Shown here: positions 34,078 to 46,289 of the stretch, piece by piece
Layout of the letters: each line of letters starts with the position of its first letter
How positions within the stretch are numbered: the stretch's first letter is position 1
Assembly: GCA_027924585.1 (NCBI GenBank)
Contig: BSBM01000386.1
Coordinates: 7,890,501 to 7,954,500 of the forward strand
Length of the DNA stretch: 64,000 bases
Reading direction: 5' to 3'
Source of the DNA: Larix kaempferi
Taxonomy: Eukaryota > Streptophyta > Pinopsida > Pinales > Pinaceae
The notes under the pieces: model-generated
What the model was told of the DNA's origin: nothing
Seen by the model: only the letters and a program-made list of their open reading frames with translations
Database searches by the model: none
Position numbers and translations under genes: made by a program

Positions 34078-34737
34078 TGTTAGGATAATTAATACTCCAA
34101 CCTTGTCCACCTTAGCATTATTTACCTTTTCCTAGTATTTGATGATGTTGTTAGCTCCCTAGTGGTGTGCAGATGTCATCTAGTACCCATTAGCCACCTA
34201 ATGCAGCCTGCATGCATGATTTTAGGACCACCAAAGTCAGTTCCCTACATTTTAGGAGCTAACTCAGTGATATGGTTCAGTCCAACTGAGTTCCACCTAA
34301 GTTCCTGCCTCTAGTGGGGGGTTTGAGCTCTGATTGCAACTTACTGTGATCTAATGTGCCATATCTAACCTATTTTGCATGCCAAACTCACAAATGCGCC
34401 CACCTTGGCCAGTTAACTAGCACTAGCTTCAATTCACTGAGTCTTAGTTGAGTTTGGTAGCCTCAGAGCACTCCAGTGGTGATATTTCCTATGCTAGACT
34501 AGGTAGATTGAATGGGATTCGAATTCTCCTTGGAGAATCAAATTATCTCTATTGTATTATATATTTTGACTATACTAATTAATGGATAATGACACACATT
34601 TATGTGCACATCTGAGTTCCAATGCATGATTAATTTTACTGCTCATTTCACTGCAATTTTCACTGTAATTCATCTTTTCTACTAATTCTTTCTTTGTGAG
34701 GTATTCTCAGGATCTATTATAAGCTATGAATTTCACA
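34078..34737 (+). mobile_element. 5' LTR of an internally deleted copia element
   Basis: 660 bp, starting TGTTAGGATAATT and ending ...GAATTTCACA. It is followed at once by tggtatcagatc (34,738-34,749), a one-base variant of the Met PBS. The partner 3' LTR starts at 37,132. It is also related to the solo LTR at 58,932-59,644 (same first nine bases, similar last 60). Confidence 0.85.
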
Positions 34738-34749
34738 TGGTATCAGATC
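34738..34749 (+). other. Primer binding site of the deleted copia element
   Basis: TGGTATCAGATC, one base different from the usual TGGTATCAGAGC, directly after the LTR. Confidence 0.8.
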
Positions 34750-35021
34750 TTGTGAGAGCTTAGGATGAGTAGATGCTTTCATTAGTGCACTATAAGCCTC
34801 CGTATTTACACAGCAAATCCTAGTGCCATTGCATTGAAGCCATTGGAGAAATATTTTGGAGTCTATCCAGGTGTGAAGGATTTGGATAAAAGTGCCTATT
34901 GTCCTAAAGTAGTGCTCAATTTAGTAACTGGTTTATCTCCAAAATTGAGTGTTTTTTGTAGGATTTTGAAATTTTTCCAGTGCAGCAGTTTTAGTTTGTA
35001 TTTTCTCCAACGGTTTCACAT

Positions 35022-36035
35022 GGAGAATTTGAATGTTCCCTTGTCTCCAAGAATCTTGACACCATTCAATTATCTTGATTGGAGGGTTGATATGCAGATG
35101 GTATTGCGCAACAAGATCCTTACAGGGTCACAATGGGAAAGGATATCAAACCTCATGAATTTGTTGAGAAGGAAAAGTACTTGAACATATTAGATGAAGA
35201 TTTTGGTTTCATGTGTATTCACATCTCCAGATATTTTCTCTTCCATCTTGATGTATTGAAGACACCAAGAGAGGTTTGGTTGAATCTTGAGTCTCTCTTT
35301 GGAAAGAAAGATGAGCTAAGAGGCCACATTTTGGAGAATTAAGTAATTGCTCTTCAAACCAGCAGTTTCGAAACCATACAACAGTTTTTTTCGGAATTCA
35401 AGTCCTTGGTTATGTAGTGCAAACAATGTGGCATTGAGAAGAAGGATGAGAAAATGGTGCTATCTATCCTAAGCAAGCTTGGTCAATAATTTTCAATATT
35501 TGTTTCTACCTTCCATTCAAGGATATTGTCAATCCCCAACTGTAAAATTCCTTCTTTAGATGCATTAATAGAATCTCTCATCCAATAACAAGACAAATTG
35601 ATTCAAATGGGCGCCTTGAAGGCCTCCAAAAATCAAGCTCTTATGGTTGGAGAGTCAAAAAGTGTGAATGATAAAGGTAATTAGAAGGGAAGGGACAAGA
35701 AGTAATTTTAATCCAAACCATATGAGAAGTCTAATCCATCAGAAGGATCCTCCAACTCCAAGAAGGATAATCAAAAGGGGTTTGAGAAGACCAAGTGTAC
35801 ATATTGCAAGAAAGGAAACCATCCAGAGAGATATTGCATGAAGAAGAATATAGATCAAATGACCAAACTTCTTGAACAACACAACAATTCCCTCCCACAA
35901 GGCACAAGGGACACTAATTCTGGAAGTGACACAGATGATCATGAGATATTCCATGCATTGAAGGCTGGATTCACACAATCAAAAGCTTTCCTCATAGATT
36001 CTGGAGCCTCCAACCACATGTTTTCCTCCAGATAA
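35022..36035 (+). pseudogene. Copia Gag, zinc knuckle and protease start
   Basis: The frame starts at MENLNVPLSPRILTPFNYLDWRVDM (ATG 35,022), shifts near 35,130 and continues through WLNLESLFGKKDELRGHILEN. It reads across several stops in the helical Gag core. The knuckle CTYCKKGNHPERYC lies at about 35,796-35,837. The protease active site IDSGASNHMF (about 35,995-36,024) is intact, followed by a stop. These are the UBN2-type Gag, CCHC and D(S/T)GA features of Ty1/copia. The element could not translate this without suppression of the stops. Confidence 0.8.
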
Positions 36036-36530
36036 TCATTTTCTTCTCTAGATCTCAATGATGGTCCTAGTATTCATATGGGAGATAATTCACATATATT
36101 TGTTGAAGGGAAGGGCACAATACAACTGGAGCATGGGAAGTTCAAAAATGTTTTGTATGTTCCTTCTTTGACAACAAACTTGTTATCTATTTATCAGATG
36201 ACACACACAAGTTCACCAAAGAAAGTTATTTTTGGACTTGACACAGTTGAGATTGCAGATATCTCATCTGGGAAGTTAATAGTGAAAGGGATTGCAAACC
36301 ATTCCTCTAAGGTGAATTATCTCACTTTTTTCCATACTCTCTACCTACTCCATTTGCATTTGATGAAGATCAGAATGATTTCTCTTCTAATGATCCAGTT
36401 TCAGATTCTGAAGATGAGGACCAAGATCTTAATGTTGAGTATGAAGTTCAAGCAGATTCATCCACTCCTCCCAATCCATAGCCAAGGCCAAAATGGGATC
36501 ACAAAGTCTTTGAAATTGTTGGGAACATAA
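36036..36530 (+). pseudogene. Copia protease remainder joined to a distal linker
   Basis: From 36,078 the frame encodes the protease body (GTIQLEHGKFKNVLYVPSLTTNLLSI) and then breaks. Shifted pieces to 36,530 include an acidic stretch (read as DSEDEDQDLN in another frame) that normally lies between integrase and RT. No integrase catalytic core is present between them, so about 1.5 kb has been deleted. Confidence 0.65.
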
Positions 36531-36628
36531 CTAGGGATCCATATGACCATAGAAGAACTAAATCTTAGTATTGAGATGCAAACCTTGCACTATTTCATAT
36601 AGATCCACTTCTCTCATAGAGGTGCTAC

Positions 36629-36840
36629 ATGATGGTGGGGTCTGATCCACAATACTTCAAAGAGACTTGCCATGATGGTTCTACAACCAAGCACAAAGCT
36701 CAGTTGGTTGAAAAAGGGTACTCAAAGTTTCATGGTTTGGGATACAATGAGTCATTTGCCCCAGTAGCAAGAATGGATTCTGAAAGACTTGTTTTGGAAA
36801 ATGCAGGTTCGAAATAGTGGGAGGTACATCAGAGGAGCAT
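36629..36840 (+). pseudogene. Copia RT, N-terminal fragment
   Basis: The frame contains HKAQLVEKGYSKFHGLGYNESFAPVARMDS, the conserved start of copia RT (RVT_2). It stops within about 20 residues (LVLENAGSK, stop). The catalytic YxDD box and RNase H are absent; sequence passes directly into the 3' region. With the missing integrase this makes the copy non-autonomous. Confidence 0.75.
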
Positions 36841-37131
36841 ATCCAGATCCAGATCTAGATCCGACACCTACATTACTATCCTACATAGGAGCAGATTGCC
36901 TAATGTTTTACAAATTCTTTCACTCATAAGACATTTTCCTTCTCTGCTTGGTGTGAAGGTTGTTTGAGTTTCATGTTGTTCATTTTTTGGGGGGGGGGTT
37001 GTTTGTTCCCAAGACGTTTTCCCCATTTCCTTAGTTTCATGTTAAAAAAAAATTATCATTATTTGATTGTATGGGTGACCTTTGGTCTCAGTAATGAGGT
37101 CCCATGATGTCTAAGTTTGGATTAAGGGTGG
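36841..37131 (+). other. 3' untranslated region and PPT of the deleted copia element
   Basis: It has no coding content. It contains a G run of ten (36,989-36,998) and ends in attaagggtgg immediately before the LTR, the presumed PPT. Its last 68 bases belong to the first unit of the 287-bp tandem duplication. Confidence 0.6.
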
Positions 37132-37637
37132 TGTTAGGATAATTAATACTGCAACCTTTTCCACCTTAGCAGTATTTACCTTTTCCTTGTAGTTGATGAT
37201 GTTGTTATACCCCTAGTGGTGTGGTATGTCATATAGGACCCATTAGGCACTTGATGCACCTTGCATGCATGATTTTAGGACCACCAGAGTCAGTTCCCTA
37301 CATTTTAGGAGCTAACTCAATGATCTAGTTCAGTCCAATTGAGTTCCACCTGATTGTATGGGTGACCTTTGGTCTCAGTAATGAGGTCCCATGATGTCTA
37401 AGTTTGGATTAAGGGTGGTGTTAGGATAATTAATACTGCAACCTTTTCCACCTTAGCAGTATTTACCTTTTCCTTGTAGTTGATGATGTTGTTATACCCC
37501 TAGTGGTGTGGTATGTCATATAGGACCCATTAGGCACTTGATGCACCTTGCATGCATGATTTTAGGACCACCAGAGTCAGTTCCCTACATTTTAGGAGCT
37601 AACTCAATGATCTAGTTCAGTCCAATTGAGTTCCACC
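37064..37637 (+). repeat. Perfect 287-bp tandem duplication across the PPT/LTR junction
   Basis: The segment 37,064-37,350 is followed by an apparently identical copy at 37,351-37,637. Each begins tgattgtatgggtgacc, contains the PPT and the first ~219 bp of the 3' LTR, and ends gagttccacc. I saw no mismatch. The first unit is a truncated LTR start, and the second continues into the LTR. Confidence 0.88.
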
Positions 37638-37781
37638 TGAGTTCCTGACTCTAGTGAGGGGTTTGAGCTCCAATTACCACTAACTGTGATCTAATGCACC
37701 CTCTATATCCTATTTTGCATTCCAAACTCACAAATTAGCCATCCTTGGTCAGTTAACTGACATTAGATTTAGTTCACTAAG
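37132..37781 (+). mobile_element. 3' LTR of the deleted copia element, duplicated at its start and truncated
   Basis: It starts TGTTAGGATAATT at 37,132 and again at 37,419 because of the tandem duplication. It follows the 5' LTR up to ttcactaag (37,781), where the minus-strand gypsy LTR (tgttgacac) begins. The last part of the LTR was not found on the far side of that gypsy relic. Confidence 0.8.
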
Positions 37782-39478
37782 TGTTGACACATGTCATTCG
37801 ATAGGGGTTCACTTCACACTGTTGTCAACAAACACCAACCAGACACCCTTACGCATCGGACTGGAAAGGTTTTACCCTTTCCAGCAACACCCACGAAGTG
37901 AGTGAGGTATCACCCGAGATGTTCAAGGGAGCTGCAGGAACCAAGTTTCCGCAGTAAGGAGAGAACATGCATTAACCCTTACTTAATCGCTACAGAAACC
38001 AGAGATCTGCCTTCGCATTATACAAACAATTCACTTGTACATTCGATAACCGCATCAACAGCATGTAAATACCATTCCCATCATATTACATCACATATTA
38101 ATCAACATAACAACAAAAACTTACACACATCACATCATTAAGATAAAATTCATCATTCATATTATGGAGACACAAATGGAAACACAGAATAGAGACATAA
38201 TCGAACATCCACATGCATTAACTCATCTCAAAATATGCAGTACAACCTTCGTAGGAACAGTTCCAAGTGGCTCAATGTGAATTCATATACATAGAGCAAA
38301 ACTTGCCAAAAGCAGAAAAATACAACTTATCCAATGGATCTTCTCTCTTCTTCGATTCTAGGATTGATGCCTATCTATTAAAATTTGTGTTTATATTTAT
38401 AGACATCTAAGGCGGTTACAAAATGGTTCACATGACCAAATATAACTAACTTTGACCAAAACTTGTGCTTTCCTCAGCTTCTTATTCTTCGTGAATGGTC
38501 CTTTCCTCCGTTGATGACCCTTCTGTCGTTGTCGGCTTCCGCACTTTATGCGCTCTAACCCCATTCCAACAAGCCACCAACACAAACTTGTGGCTCGCCC
38601 TCGAGCCACCTCAGCTAGACACCTCTAGTACTGCTCTGGTTCGTTGTTTTATACTTCTCGAACTCATCATCTATTCTCTTGAAACCTTCATCATCTATCC
38701 CTTCCGCACCAACTATTGCACTCCATGCTTGCTTCCGTCTGGAAAAAAGTTAATCGACGTCACCAAATTGTGAAACAGGCCTAATGCTCCGACACATCCA
38801 TTTCGCACATTTGATCATCCTTCGCTGGGGCCAACATGTCTTTTCCCTTAGTGCTTTTTTGGTCGAAGGGACCACAGTTCTTCCAATAAATACAACTCTC
38901 TTAGACATCTCGAGTGAGACTTCATCTCTTTTATTCCAGATTGTCTACACATCTTCATCTGCCAGTTGCTCGTGGATACTTGTCGTCCTTTCCCTTAACG
39001 CAGCCTAGGTGCTTCTGCTAGAAATGAAATGCGCCATCACACCCCACTAATATCACTTCTTTTCTCTGTAACTTCCTTGCCCCTTTATCCTTACTTCTTG
39101 ACTCTGCAACTTTCTTACCCCTCTATCCTTACTGCAACATTCTTATAGCCACACATCTGGCTCAATAACTCTTCCTAGTGTTAATTATCCAACTGCTTGG
39201 ATATTTATAACTTGACTCGCTCAATCCCTGTCCATCGTAGCATCTTTGCAGAATGATTACTAAGTCATTCGTCGAATATTTCCCTTATTTTCCAAATTCT
39301 TCCATCGAGTGTGTCATCATCCTCCTCTGTCGCCTTCCGTCGATGCTTAAATGCATTAATTATGGTCCGATTTGACTATCACGTGCTAACCATCTACAAA
39401 ATTCAACTGTCGACGCTTCCTCTTTATTTTGTGATCGACATATTTTCAATTATTATTTTTTTTGCGTCATTTTCCGTG
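37782..39478 (-). mobile_element. 3' LTR and 3' region of the two-Gag gypsy element, copy 2
   Basis: From 37,782 (tgttgacac) to about 38,500 it aligns with the 5' LTR of copy 1 at 7,558-8,285. A TATA box lies on the minus strand near 38,393-38,402. Its U5 end abuts the copia LTR. Beyond 38,500 there is no comparison partner; the rest, up to the broken RT at 39,479, is U3 or 3' non-coding sequence. Frames seen here were not supported. Confidence 0.65.
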
Positions 39479-39892
39479 CTAGCCAGCTCCGGCACCTTCT
39501 AATACTTTGCATGCATTGTTCATTTCACCGAGGTCGATGCAAATCCTGACTTCGCTAGTGTTCTTGTCTTGGACCACCATCGGACTGATGCATTTAGATT
39601 CTTCCACTGGCTCTATGATGCCTGCATCCAACATTTTCTCTAGTTCAACTTTCACTCGCTCCTTGTACTTGGGATTCAACCGATAAGGTCGTTGCTTCAC
39701 TGGTTTGCCATCAGGATTCAATGGGATCTTCATTTCTCTGAGTTCCCTGGAAATGCCTTTCATTTCCAAAAAATTTGTTGGGAATAGATCCTGAAATTCA
39801 TGTATTAGATCTGTGACTTTTGCGATTGTCACATCATCCCAATAGTCTCCTATGCTCTCAAACTTGGGGTCTGCCTCTGACCCAATATTCAC
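39479..39892 (-). pseudogene. RT N-terminal part, two-Gag gypsy family (copy 2)
   Basis: The minus strand encodes an acidic linker (EADPKFESIGDYWDD), then VTDLIHEFQDLFP. The RT entry block KPVKQRPYRLNPKYKERVKVELEKMLDAGIIEPVEES and SPMVVQDKNTSEVRICIDLGEMNNAC follow. This is classic Ty3/gypsy RT up to the first catalytic region. It then breaks off, so the YxDD box, RNase H and integrase are deleted. It shows RT comes after the second Gag-like domain in this family. Confidence 0.85.
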
Positions 39893-40238
39893 CTTCTTGA
39901 GGCGTCGTCACTTCTGGAATTTGTCGAAGGCCGTATGTTTGGTGCTTCGACATCCCGGCTTCCTTCCGACTCTAGTATATAGACAGCTCGTGGGTCATCC
40001 TCATCATCCGGTCCTCCCATCACATTGTAAAATTCCAATAGCATCTCTGGTGTCGCGGTTCATTGTAATACCATTGGTTTATCCATCGGGACTACTTCAA
40101 GTACCTTCTCCTGTGTCACCTATAGTGCACTATGGATAAATGGGTTTTCGTCTGAGAACTGAAAGTCCGGATGAATTTGATAGTGAGCTTCTCCCACGTA
40201 TTCATTTCGTGTCGCAGTTCTGCTACGACATACCAATT
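39893..40238 (-). other. Linker between second Gag-like domain and RT (copy 2)
   Basis: Minus-strand sequence continuous with the flanking domains but broken in frame. I recognise no motif. Its neighbours make it part of the polyprotein. Confidence 0.4.
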
Positions 40239-40697
40239 TCACGGTACCTCATCCAATGTATGGGTGAACACATGGACCCATTCTTTCTGTGGTATCACTC
40301 CCCATGCGCTTTGACATTCCTCCAAGTTCTCCCTCGGGTCACTCCTTCCACTGTATTTCCTTCCGCAGTACCCTTCAGTTTCGCCGAACTTGATCTCCAT
40401 TAGTTGTCGACATAGCGGCCAACTCGTTATTGTAAACTTGTGCGTTGCCCACCATCGTGCTGGTTTAGCCTTCAGGGCTTCCTCTAACACCGGAAACCTC
40501 TGTAGTTCTGCTACTCTTTCTTCAAATTTAGTGATGAATTCAGTCAGGTTGGGAAAGCCTTCATATGTCGTTAGTTCATAGGTTTTTGTCGCCACCCATA
40601 TCAACGACTAGGTGATGCGTGCACATCTTCTGAATGAAACATCATGTAGTTGATTCTGCCAATCCTCTAGTGCTTCATCAGAATCTGGCGATGTCGA
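40239..40697 (-). pseudogene. Second Gag-like domain, two-Gag gypsy family (copy 2)
   Basis: The minus-strand frame 40,604-40,239 carries TTYEGFPNLTEFITKFEERV, a VLEEALKAKPARWWATHK block and WPLCRQLMEIKFGE. It then has a Gly/Tyr-rich turn (EGYCGRKYSGRSDPRENLEE) and EWVHVFTHTLDEVP. These motifs match copy 1 (4,495-3,816) in the same order. Upstream (40,690-40,605) the helix ALEDWQNQLHDVSF-like start is out of frame. It lies between protease and RT. Confidence 0.65.
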
Positions 40698-41015
40698 TCA
40701 AACACTTCGCCACCCCAATTCTGCATTGGAGATGGGATTAATATAGTCCTCCGATATGTTGTACACGTTGTCCCATCCTTCCGTGAATTCATACTGCATT
40801 GGCTCAACATACCTCTGTCCTTCTGCTAGATCCAAAGGTGCGACTACCCTCATGTTGCGATTTTCAAACGACATTGTTCGTTTCCAGAAATTGATCACCG
40901 CTTGGTTCTCCATCGCCCAATCTATCCCCAACAACACTGGAAGGGGCTTGTGTTATCGACTATTTCTATCACATCAAAATCTACATAGGTTTTGAGTCCC
41001 TCTATCTCGACTCTT
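40698..41015 (-). pseudogene. Protease C-terminus, two-Gag gypsy family (copy 2)
   Basis: The minus strand has VLLGIDWAMENQAVINFWKRTMSFENR (40,937-40,860) and the acidic linker GQRYVEP...DYINPIS. It corresponds to copy 1 at 4,400-4,640. The match ends at about 41,015 (agtcgagata on the minus strand), so the active site, the first Gag and the 5' LTR are missing. Confidence 0.75.
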
Positions 41016-44000
41016 CAAGCACTTATGGGTAATGGATTCTCTTATGATGGCTACACAATCTTCAAGTATGGCTGATGAACATCTGATCAGCAAAAACATG
41101 AACCTCTGGAATAGACTGGATACCTTTCAAGAACTTGGGGCACCTCTCCCAAGGTTGTTGAGGCACATCTCTCAACACTAGAGAAGCTCAGAGCTCTCAA
41201 GCAAATTTCACAAATGATCAAAACTTCCTAATGGGAGAAGGATACATTCTTTTATAGATTTGGATAGCTTCTCCTTCAAGCTACCCACACGTTTGAGAGA
41301 GGGAGGCGCCTTCCTTGAGAAAGATGGAAACATTTTTTCCTTTTTTCTGAACTTTCCTTCCTTTGCCCCTTCACTAGAATTGGCAAGTGTGCCCTCCTTG
41401 GCCTGGGATGTTTCCTGCTTTTGCCAGCTGGTAGCTTTTGTTGCTCTTGTTGGGCTCCATGAATTTTTCTTTATAATGATTTTATTTACATTAATTTTCT
41501 GGACTATTTACCATAATTTAATACATCTATGTTCAATAAGGTTATCTTTACTTTATTTTATTAATGAAAACTCTTAAACGTAAAGAAAGCCTGATCTACT
41601 TCTTTTTTATGTATTATGCTTCATACAACCCTCATTTCAGTACTTCATCTGACCTTTCATTCAACCTTTCTTCTGATCATGAGTTTCGCACAGAGTTTGA
41701 TGGCATGTTTCTTATTGGTTTGGCTTACCTTTATCTTCTGGCTTTCATTTACTCTGATTGACCTACCAGAATCCTCTACTACTTGACGGTTTTATGTATC
41801 TGCATATGCAAATCAAAATCATAGGTTCATGTTAAGACTTTGATTCAATAGTGTTTTGAATTCAAAAAGGAAATACATTTAAATAATTATTTTCCTTTTA
41901 TGAAAAGTATGTTTAATTGAATCAATTCCAAGGTCATAAGTTTCAAATGCCATTTCATGTAAACATAAAAACTTATAAAGTGACATTGGTTTACATGCCA
42001 CCTAATAAGACAAAAGGAATGATTAATGGAATGGTAATTAAAATTTTAAAAACATGATATCTATTAAAGAAAACCATATCCATTCTTATAAAAAGCATAT
42101 GCCATATGAATTAAATCTCATAATGAATGACACGTTTGGTTTGGTTTGTTATACATATTACAAACTAACGGACTTTTTTTTATATGCAGGTTCACATGAG
42201 GATGAAGAGGGCATGTATTATATGGATGAGAAGGAGGGAGGCATTCAATGGATCTCATGATTCTACAGCAAATAGAACCCAACATAATCCGAACCTAGCA
42301 CCAATTCAGCTAGGAATCAAGGTTTTTACAGTTACAGGTCATCCGGACGCCCTTACGAACTGTCATTCTCATCTGGATGTCCATCCGGATGCTCATTCGC
42401 ATTTGCACGCTCATTCACATTCAGACGACCATTCAACCCTTCGTTTGCACCCCATAAATCCTTTGTTAGCATACTTGGGAGCATTGAAGACACAAACCAA
42501 GACGTGGGTTTTGTTGCCCACCTGGCACTTATGGATCGTGAGCTCTTGCTGGTGAAGATTCGCGTCATAGCTGGTCAAGGCCTCCAGCTCATCCACTGTT
42601 CACATTCAAGAAACCACCATGCACAAATTGGGGGGAAAACAGCCTGTGTGTTAATGAGTCGTTTCTCCAGCATTGAAGGCTCTCTATTTTTAGAGAGGTC
42701 GACCACTGAAAGGGTCAACCTGCTGTCCATTGTAAATCATTATATAAAGATTCCCAGGGTTGTGAAGAACAATGAAAAACGTTTTGTAAATTTTGCTTCC
42801 AGTTTTAATACAAAAGCTTTGTTCAGTTGTTGGTTTTATCTTTTGCTTCATGGTTGGTGACTAATTAGCTCGTGAATGGAAGCCACTGTCACCTGAGAGG
42901 GTCCCTCAATGACAAGTGTGTATTTATGTGTGTGATCTAGATCCATTGTGTTGTCTCTGTGCATATTGTCAGCTAAGTAGATTCAATTTTGTATTTCATT
43001 TGTTAATTGCTTAAAATATTTGTAGTTTGAATTAGATTTATTTCTGTCCAGTAGATTAGTCAATTTCTCCCAATTTGCAGAGCTCTGTCCCGTTGTTTTA
43101 TCATTTGCAATTAAGTTCATACCATTCCCGTTTTGCTTTGTTCAAGAGGCAAATTTGGGGAGCATAGTTTGAGAAAACCGTAAGGAATCTGGGGAAAGGG
43201 TTCGGAACCCACTTCCCAAACGGGTTCATTTACCCCTAACCATTGAGAATTTCCAAAATTACTTAACAGTCGTGGAGAAAAGTATCCCCGAACAGACATC
43301 ACGTTTTTTCATTCTGTTCTACTCATTCATGTTTTCCCATTTGTGTTTTCCCTTTTTGTTGTGTGCATAGATCATAATTATATTCCATCTTGATGTAGGT
43401 AGGTGCTTTAACATTATAGTGTTTTGCCCTTTCCATTTGAATCCATAGGCATTTTCAGAATTGCCCCAATTATAGCATTGCATTTTGCCTCTTCCATTAC
43501 TTAATTTTGATTGTTGTAGGGTTTGGTTTAAGAATTGCGTTTTTACTGTAGGTTAGTTTCCAGAATTGTGTTTGCTCCTTCAATGTATTTTGCTTTCATT
43601 CCCTTGAATGCTATAGGGTTTCATTTTATTTGTAGACAGAGGTAGAATTGAATCTCGAAGTTCCAGTAGCTAGAACGTTCCATTTCATTTTGCTTGCCTC
43701 AATTAGATAAATTGAATTGCATTGTGTAGGTTAATTAGTTAGAGCACTTTCTTGAAGAAGCATGATTTCTTGTTTTAAATAGATAGTTAGCAATTGAGTT
43801 TTGTTTTATAGCTTAAACTTTCATTTCTAGCAACAATAGAAATCCTTTCAATTTATTAGATAGGAACTAGATAGTTTGCTTACAAGTAGTTCATTGTTTG
43901 TGGAAATAGTTTATTGCTTTGTAGTTAGTCTTTAGAATAGTATTTCATCTTGTTTTTGAATTCATAGTTAGTTGTTGAATTTAAGTTGCGTAGATTAATT

Positions 44001-45055
44001 AGATAGTTTGCTTTTGATCAAATTCATGTTTTAAAGCATTGCATTTATTTACACTTGGTCTTTAGAATAGAATTTTATCCTGCTTTCATGAATTCATAGT
44101 TAGTCGTTTGATTGAATTTCATAGAATAGTTAGCTAGCTTGTTCTCTTAGATATAACATGATTTCCCGCTCTTTTGATAGTTAGTTGCAAATGAACTCTT
44201 AGGTAGATATTTAATTTCGCATTAGTAGATTGCTTTTCAAATTCATAGATTAGGTAGTTAATTTTGCTTCCATTAGTTAGTTCGCTTTCAGAACAAGCGT
44301 TGCTTTCTAGATTAGTCACTTCTTTTCATTACAATTTCAATTCTTGTTTTAGATTAAAGTAGTATAGTGTTAGTTTTAGAATAGCAATTAAATTTACATT
44401 TGAAATAGTTTTCTCATATAGAGTAGTAGTATCATTTACTTATTAGCCCATAGCCTTTGTTTCAATCATTTTGCCCAATCATGGATCATTCTTAGTTGTG
44501 ATTTGGTTTGAATGTAGTGTCATATGTAGTGTATGAATGAAGTGTTGTAGTTAGTGTCTGAATGAAGTATTGTATGTAGTATCATTTGATAAATAACAAG
44601 ATAGATTCTTTATGAACGTTAGTGACTTAGTTTTCCATTCTGAATTAGATTTCACTTTTAAGTATATTACTAGCTTTAGGTTAGGTTAGCCTAGATTATT
44701 TTAAGCCTTCAGTCCTGCACATATAGTGTTTGCATCTCACAAGCTACCTTCCCGGGTTGACAATTCAAGTGTTGAATTAGATAGTGTATATTTTACCCAA
44801 TAGCTCTTTCCATCTTCTAAAACTTTCCATCTTTGTGCTTTTTCCTGTTTTTCTCCAGCTTTTGCCTATTTTTCCTTCTTTCTTGCTTTTGGTTGATACA
44901 TGGATGTTTCTATCTTCTTGACTTGGGTGAGTGAGGTCCACCTTGACCCTATTGCGTCCTCCTTGCCTTGTACACATCATCCACTTGCCAAAATATTAAT
45001 AAATGAGGATAATTAATCAAATTAATGAATTTCTTCTCCAAAATTCAAAACCATT
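41016..45055. other. AT-rich region with no assigned element
   Basis: I recognise no polyprotein motif on either strand. A plus-strand frame at 42,184-42,555 includes a His-rich run (DVHPDAHSHLHAHSHSDDHS) produced by a degenerate hexamer, and the reverse strand is also open; neither is a convincing gene. Around 42,740 there is a TATATAAA-type box. From 43,600 to 44,400 many variants of a tagttag motif occur, with an imperfect duplication of about 110 bp (ctttagaatag blocks at about 43,930 and 44,060). These could be an eroded LTR, but no ends were found. Confidence 0.3.
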
Positions 45056-46289
45056 AATTAATTAATTAAACTTATAATCCTGGCTCAAAACTCCCCAATT
45101 AATTAATAATTCATCTTAGATACTTAGTTTGGGGTTTAATATCTTTAGGGGGGCCCACCTTATCCATTTGATCACCCAAATATACCTTTAGGCATATTCC
45201 ATAAAATAATTTCCACATTCACCCATTAATTAATTAATTAATTCCTAAGTGACTTAGGCCAAAATCACCCCCATGGACCATAGCAAAAATTGGGGACATG
45301 ACAGTTTGAGATTGTCAAATGTCTCAAGAGTGACATCATGAATTGCAGCAGAGTTTTTTCCTTGTGGGAAGTACGAGAGGACGTAAATACAGTGCGTGTC
45401 CACTGGTTCTGGGATAGAGGGCTTTCCCTGAAAAACCGCCCTATTACATGCAAGCCAAATTCCCCAGATGACTTGGAGAGGCAACGCATGAATGTTTGTA
45501 GATGCAAGAGAGGAGAGACACACTTTCCAAGCCTCCTCAACCGATGGACCAATCCAGTAGCAAACCAAGTTCAAATGTGTATGCAGAATATTCCCGGTTT
45601 GAAGGGGAAAAGGAAAAGTGATGTAAGTATTATGCACTCTATTTACACAAGCGCACCATCCGAGACCTTCAATGTGCCGTCGTTTCATCCTGTCCCATAT
45701 AGGGACCTTGTTTTCCAGAGCACACCATAAGAAAAGTTTTTCTTTTTGTGGGCATTTTTTCTTCCAAAGCCCTTTCCACCACCATTTGTATTCTCCCGCA
45801 TCAACATCACCAGCCAATTTTTTGTAACCTAGCTTAGGGATGTATCTGCCTAGGGGCGTCGAAGACCAAATAAATTCATCTAGAGAATCAGAAATCTGGA
45901 CATGTGAGGATCTGAGAGAAATGAGAAAATTATTCCAGGTGTCCTAAAAAGATTCTGGAAGTCTTAAGAGCCTCGGTCCTTTCCAGCCGTGCTGCCATAT
46001 GTTGGTATTCCTCAGATCGATGATTTTATTTAAGTGGTAAATACCTTGATCATGGAGGATCTGGATAATTTGGGGAGGGAGGATATGATCATTCTTACAT
46101 TCCATCCAAGGATATGTACCAATATGCACCTAGGCGCCATTGCCAATTTTCCAGGCCAAGCCAGCTTCAATAAGGGGAAAAGAGGATGGGATAGCTTTTC
46201 AGATAACAGAGAGCCCAACAGAGTTCTTAACCGGTCTTCTTACCCAATTCACAATTGATTGAGGAGCAATATATATCTGAGTTACAACA
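45056..46289 (-). repeat. Tandem duplication of the LINE 3' end, copy A
   Basis: It matches 46,290-47,521 at a constant offset of 1,232 bp, with scattered substitutions (I estimate about 95% identity). Each copy contains the zinc-binding domain end and the LINE 3' untranslated region with attaattaattaa runs. Copy A ends gttacaacat at the junction. Copy B ends with the same bases and then continues into unique LINE sequence. Confidence 0.8.
45254..45817 (-). pseudogene. LINE zinc-binding RT domain, copy A (LINE-C)
   Basis: A 188-codon minus-strand frame contains YKWWWKGLWKKKCPQKEKLFLWCALENKVPIWDRMKRR, with ACVNRVHNTYITFPFPLQ where the Cys/His core is normally C..C....E...H.F..C. EAWKVCLSSLAS and WGIWLACNRAVFQG follow. 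This is the C-terminal zf-RVT domain of plant L1 ORF2. It is longer and less broken than copy B at 46,486-46,905. Confidence 0.75.

Noticed and set aside
36989-36998. G10 run as the copia polypurine tract
   Set aside because: It is about 130 bases from the LTR; the tract attaagggtgg directly abuts the LTR start.
42184-42596. His-rich protein gene (plus strand) or its minus-strand alternative
   Set aside because: Both strands are open because of a degenerate hexamer, and there is no homology, conserved neighbour or second copy.
41016-45055. Host gene with introns in the T-rich region
   Set aside because: The tagttag-rich sequence and TATA-like site suggested a promoter and intron, but no exon with conserved motifs could be read on either strand.
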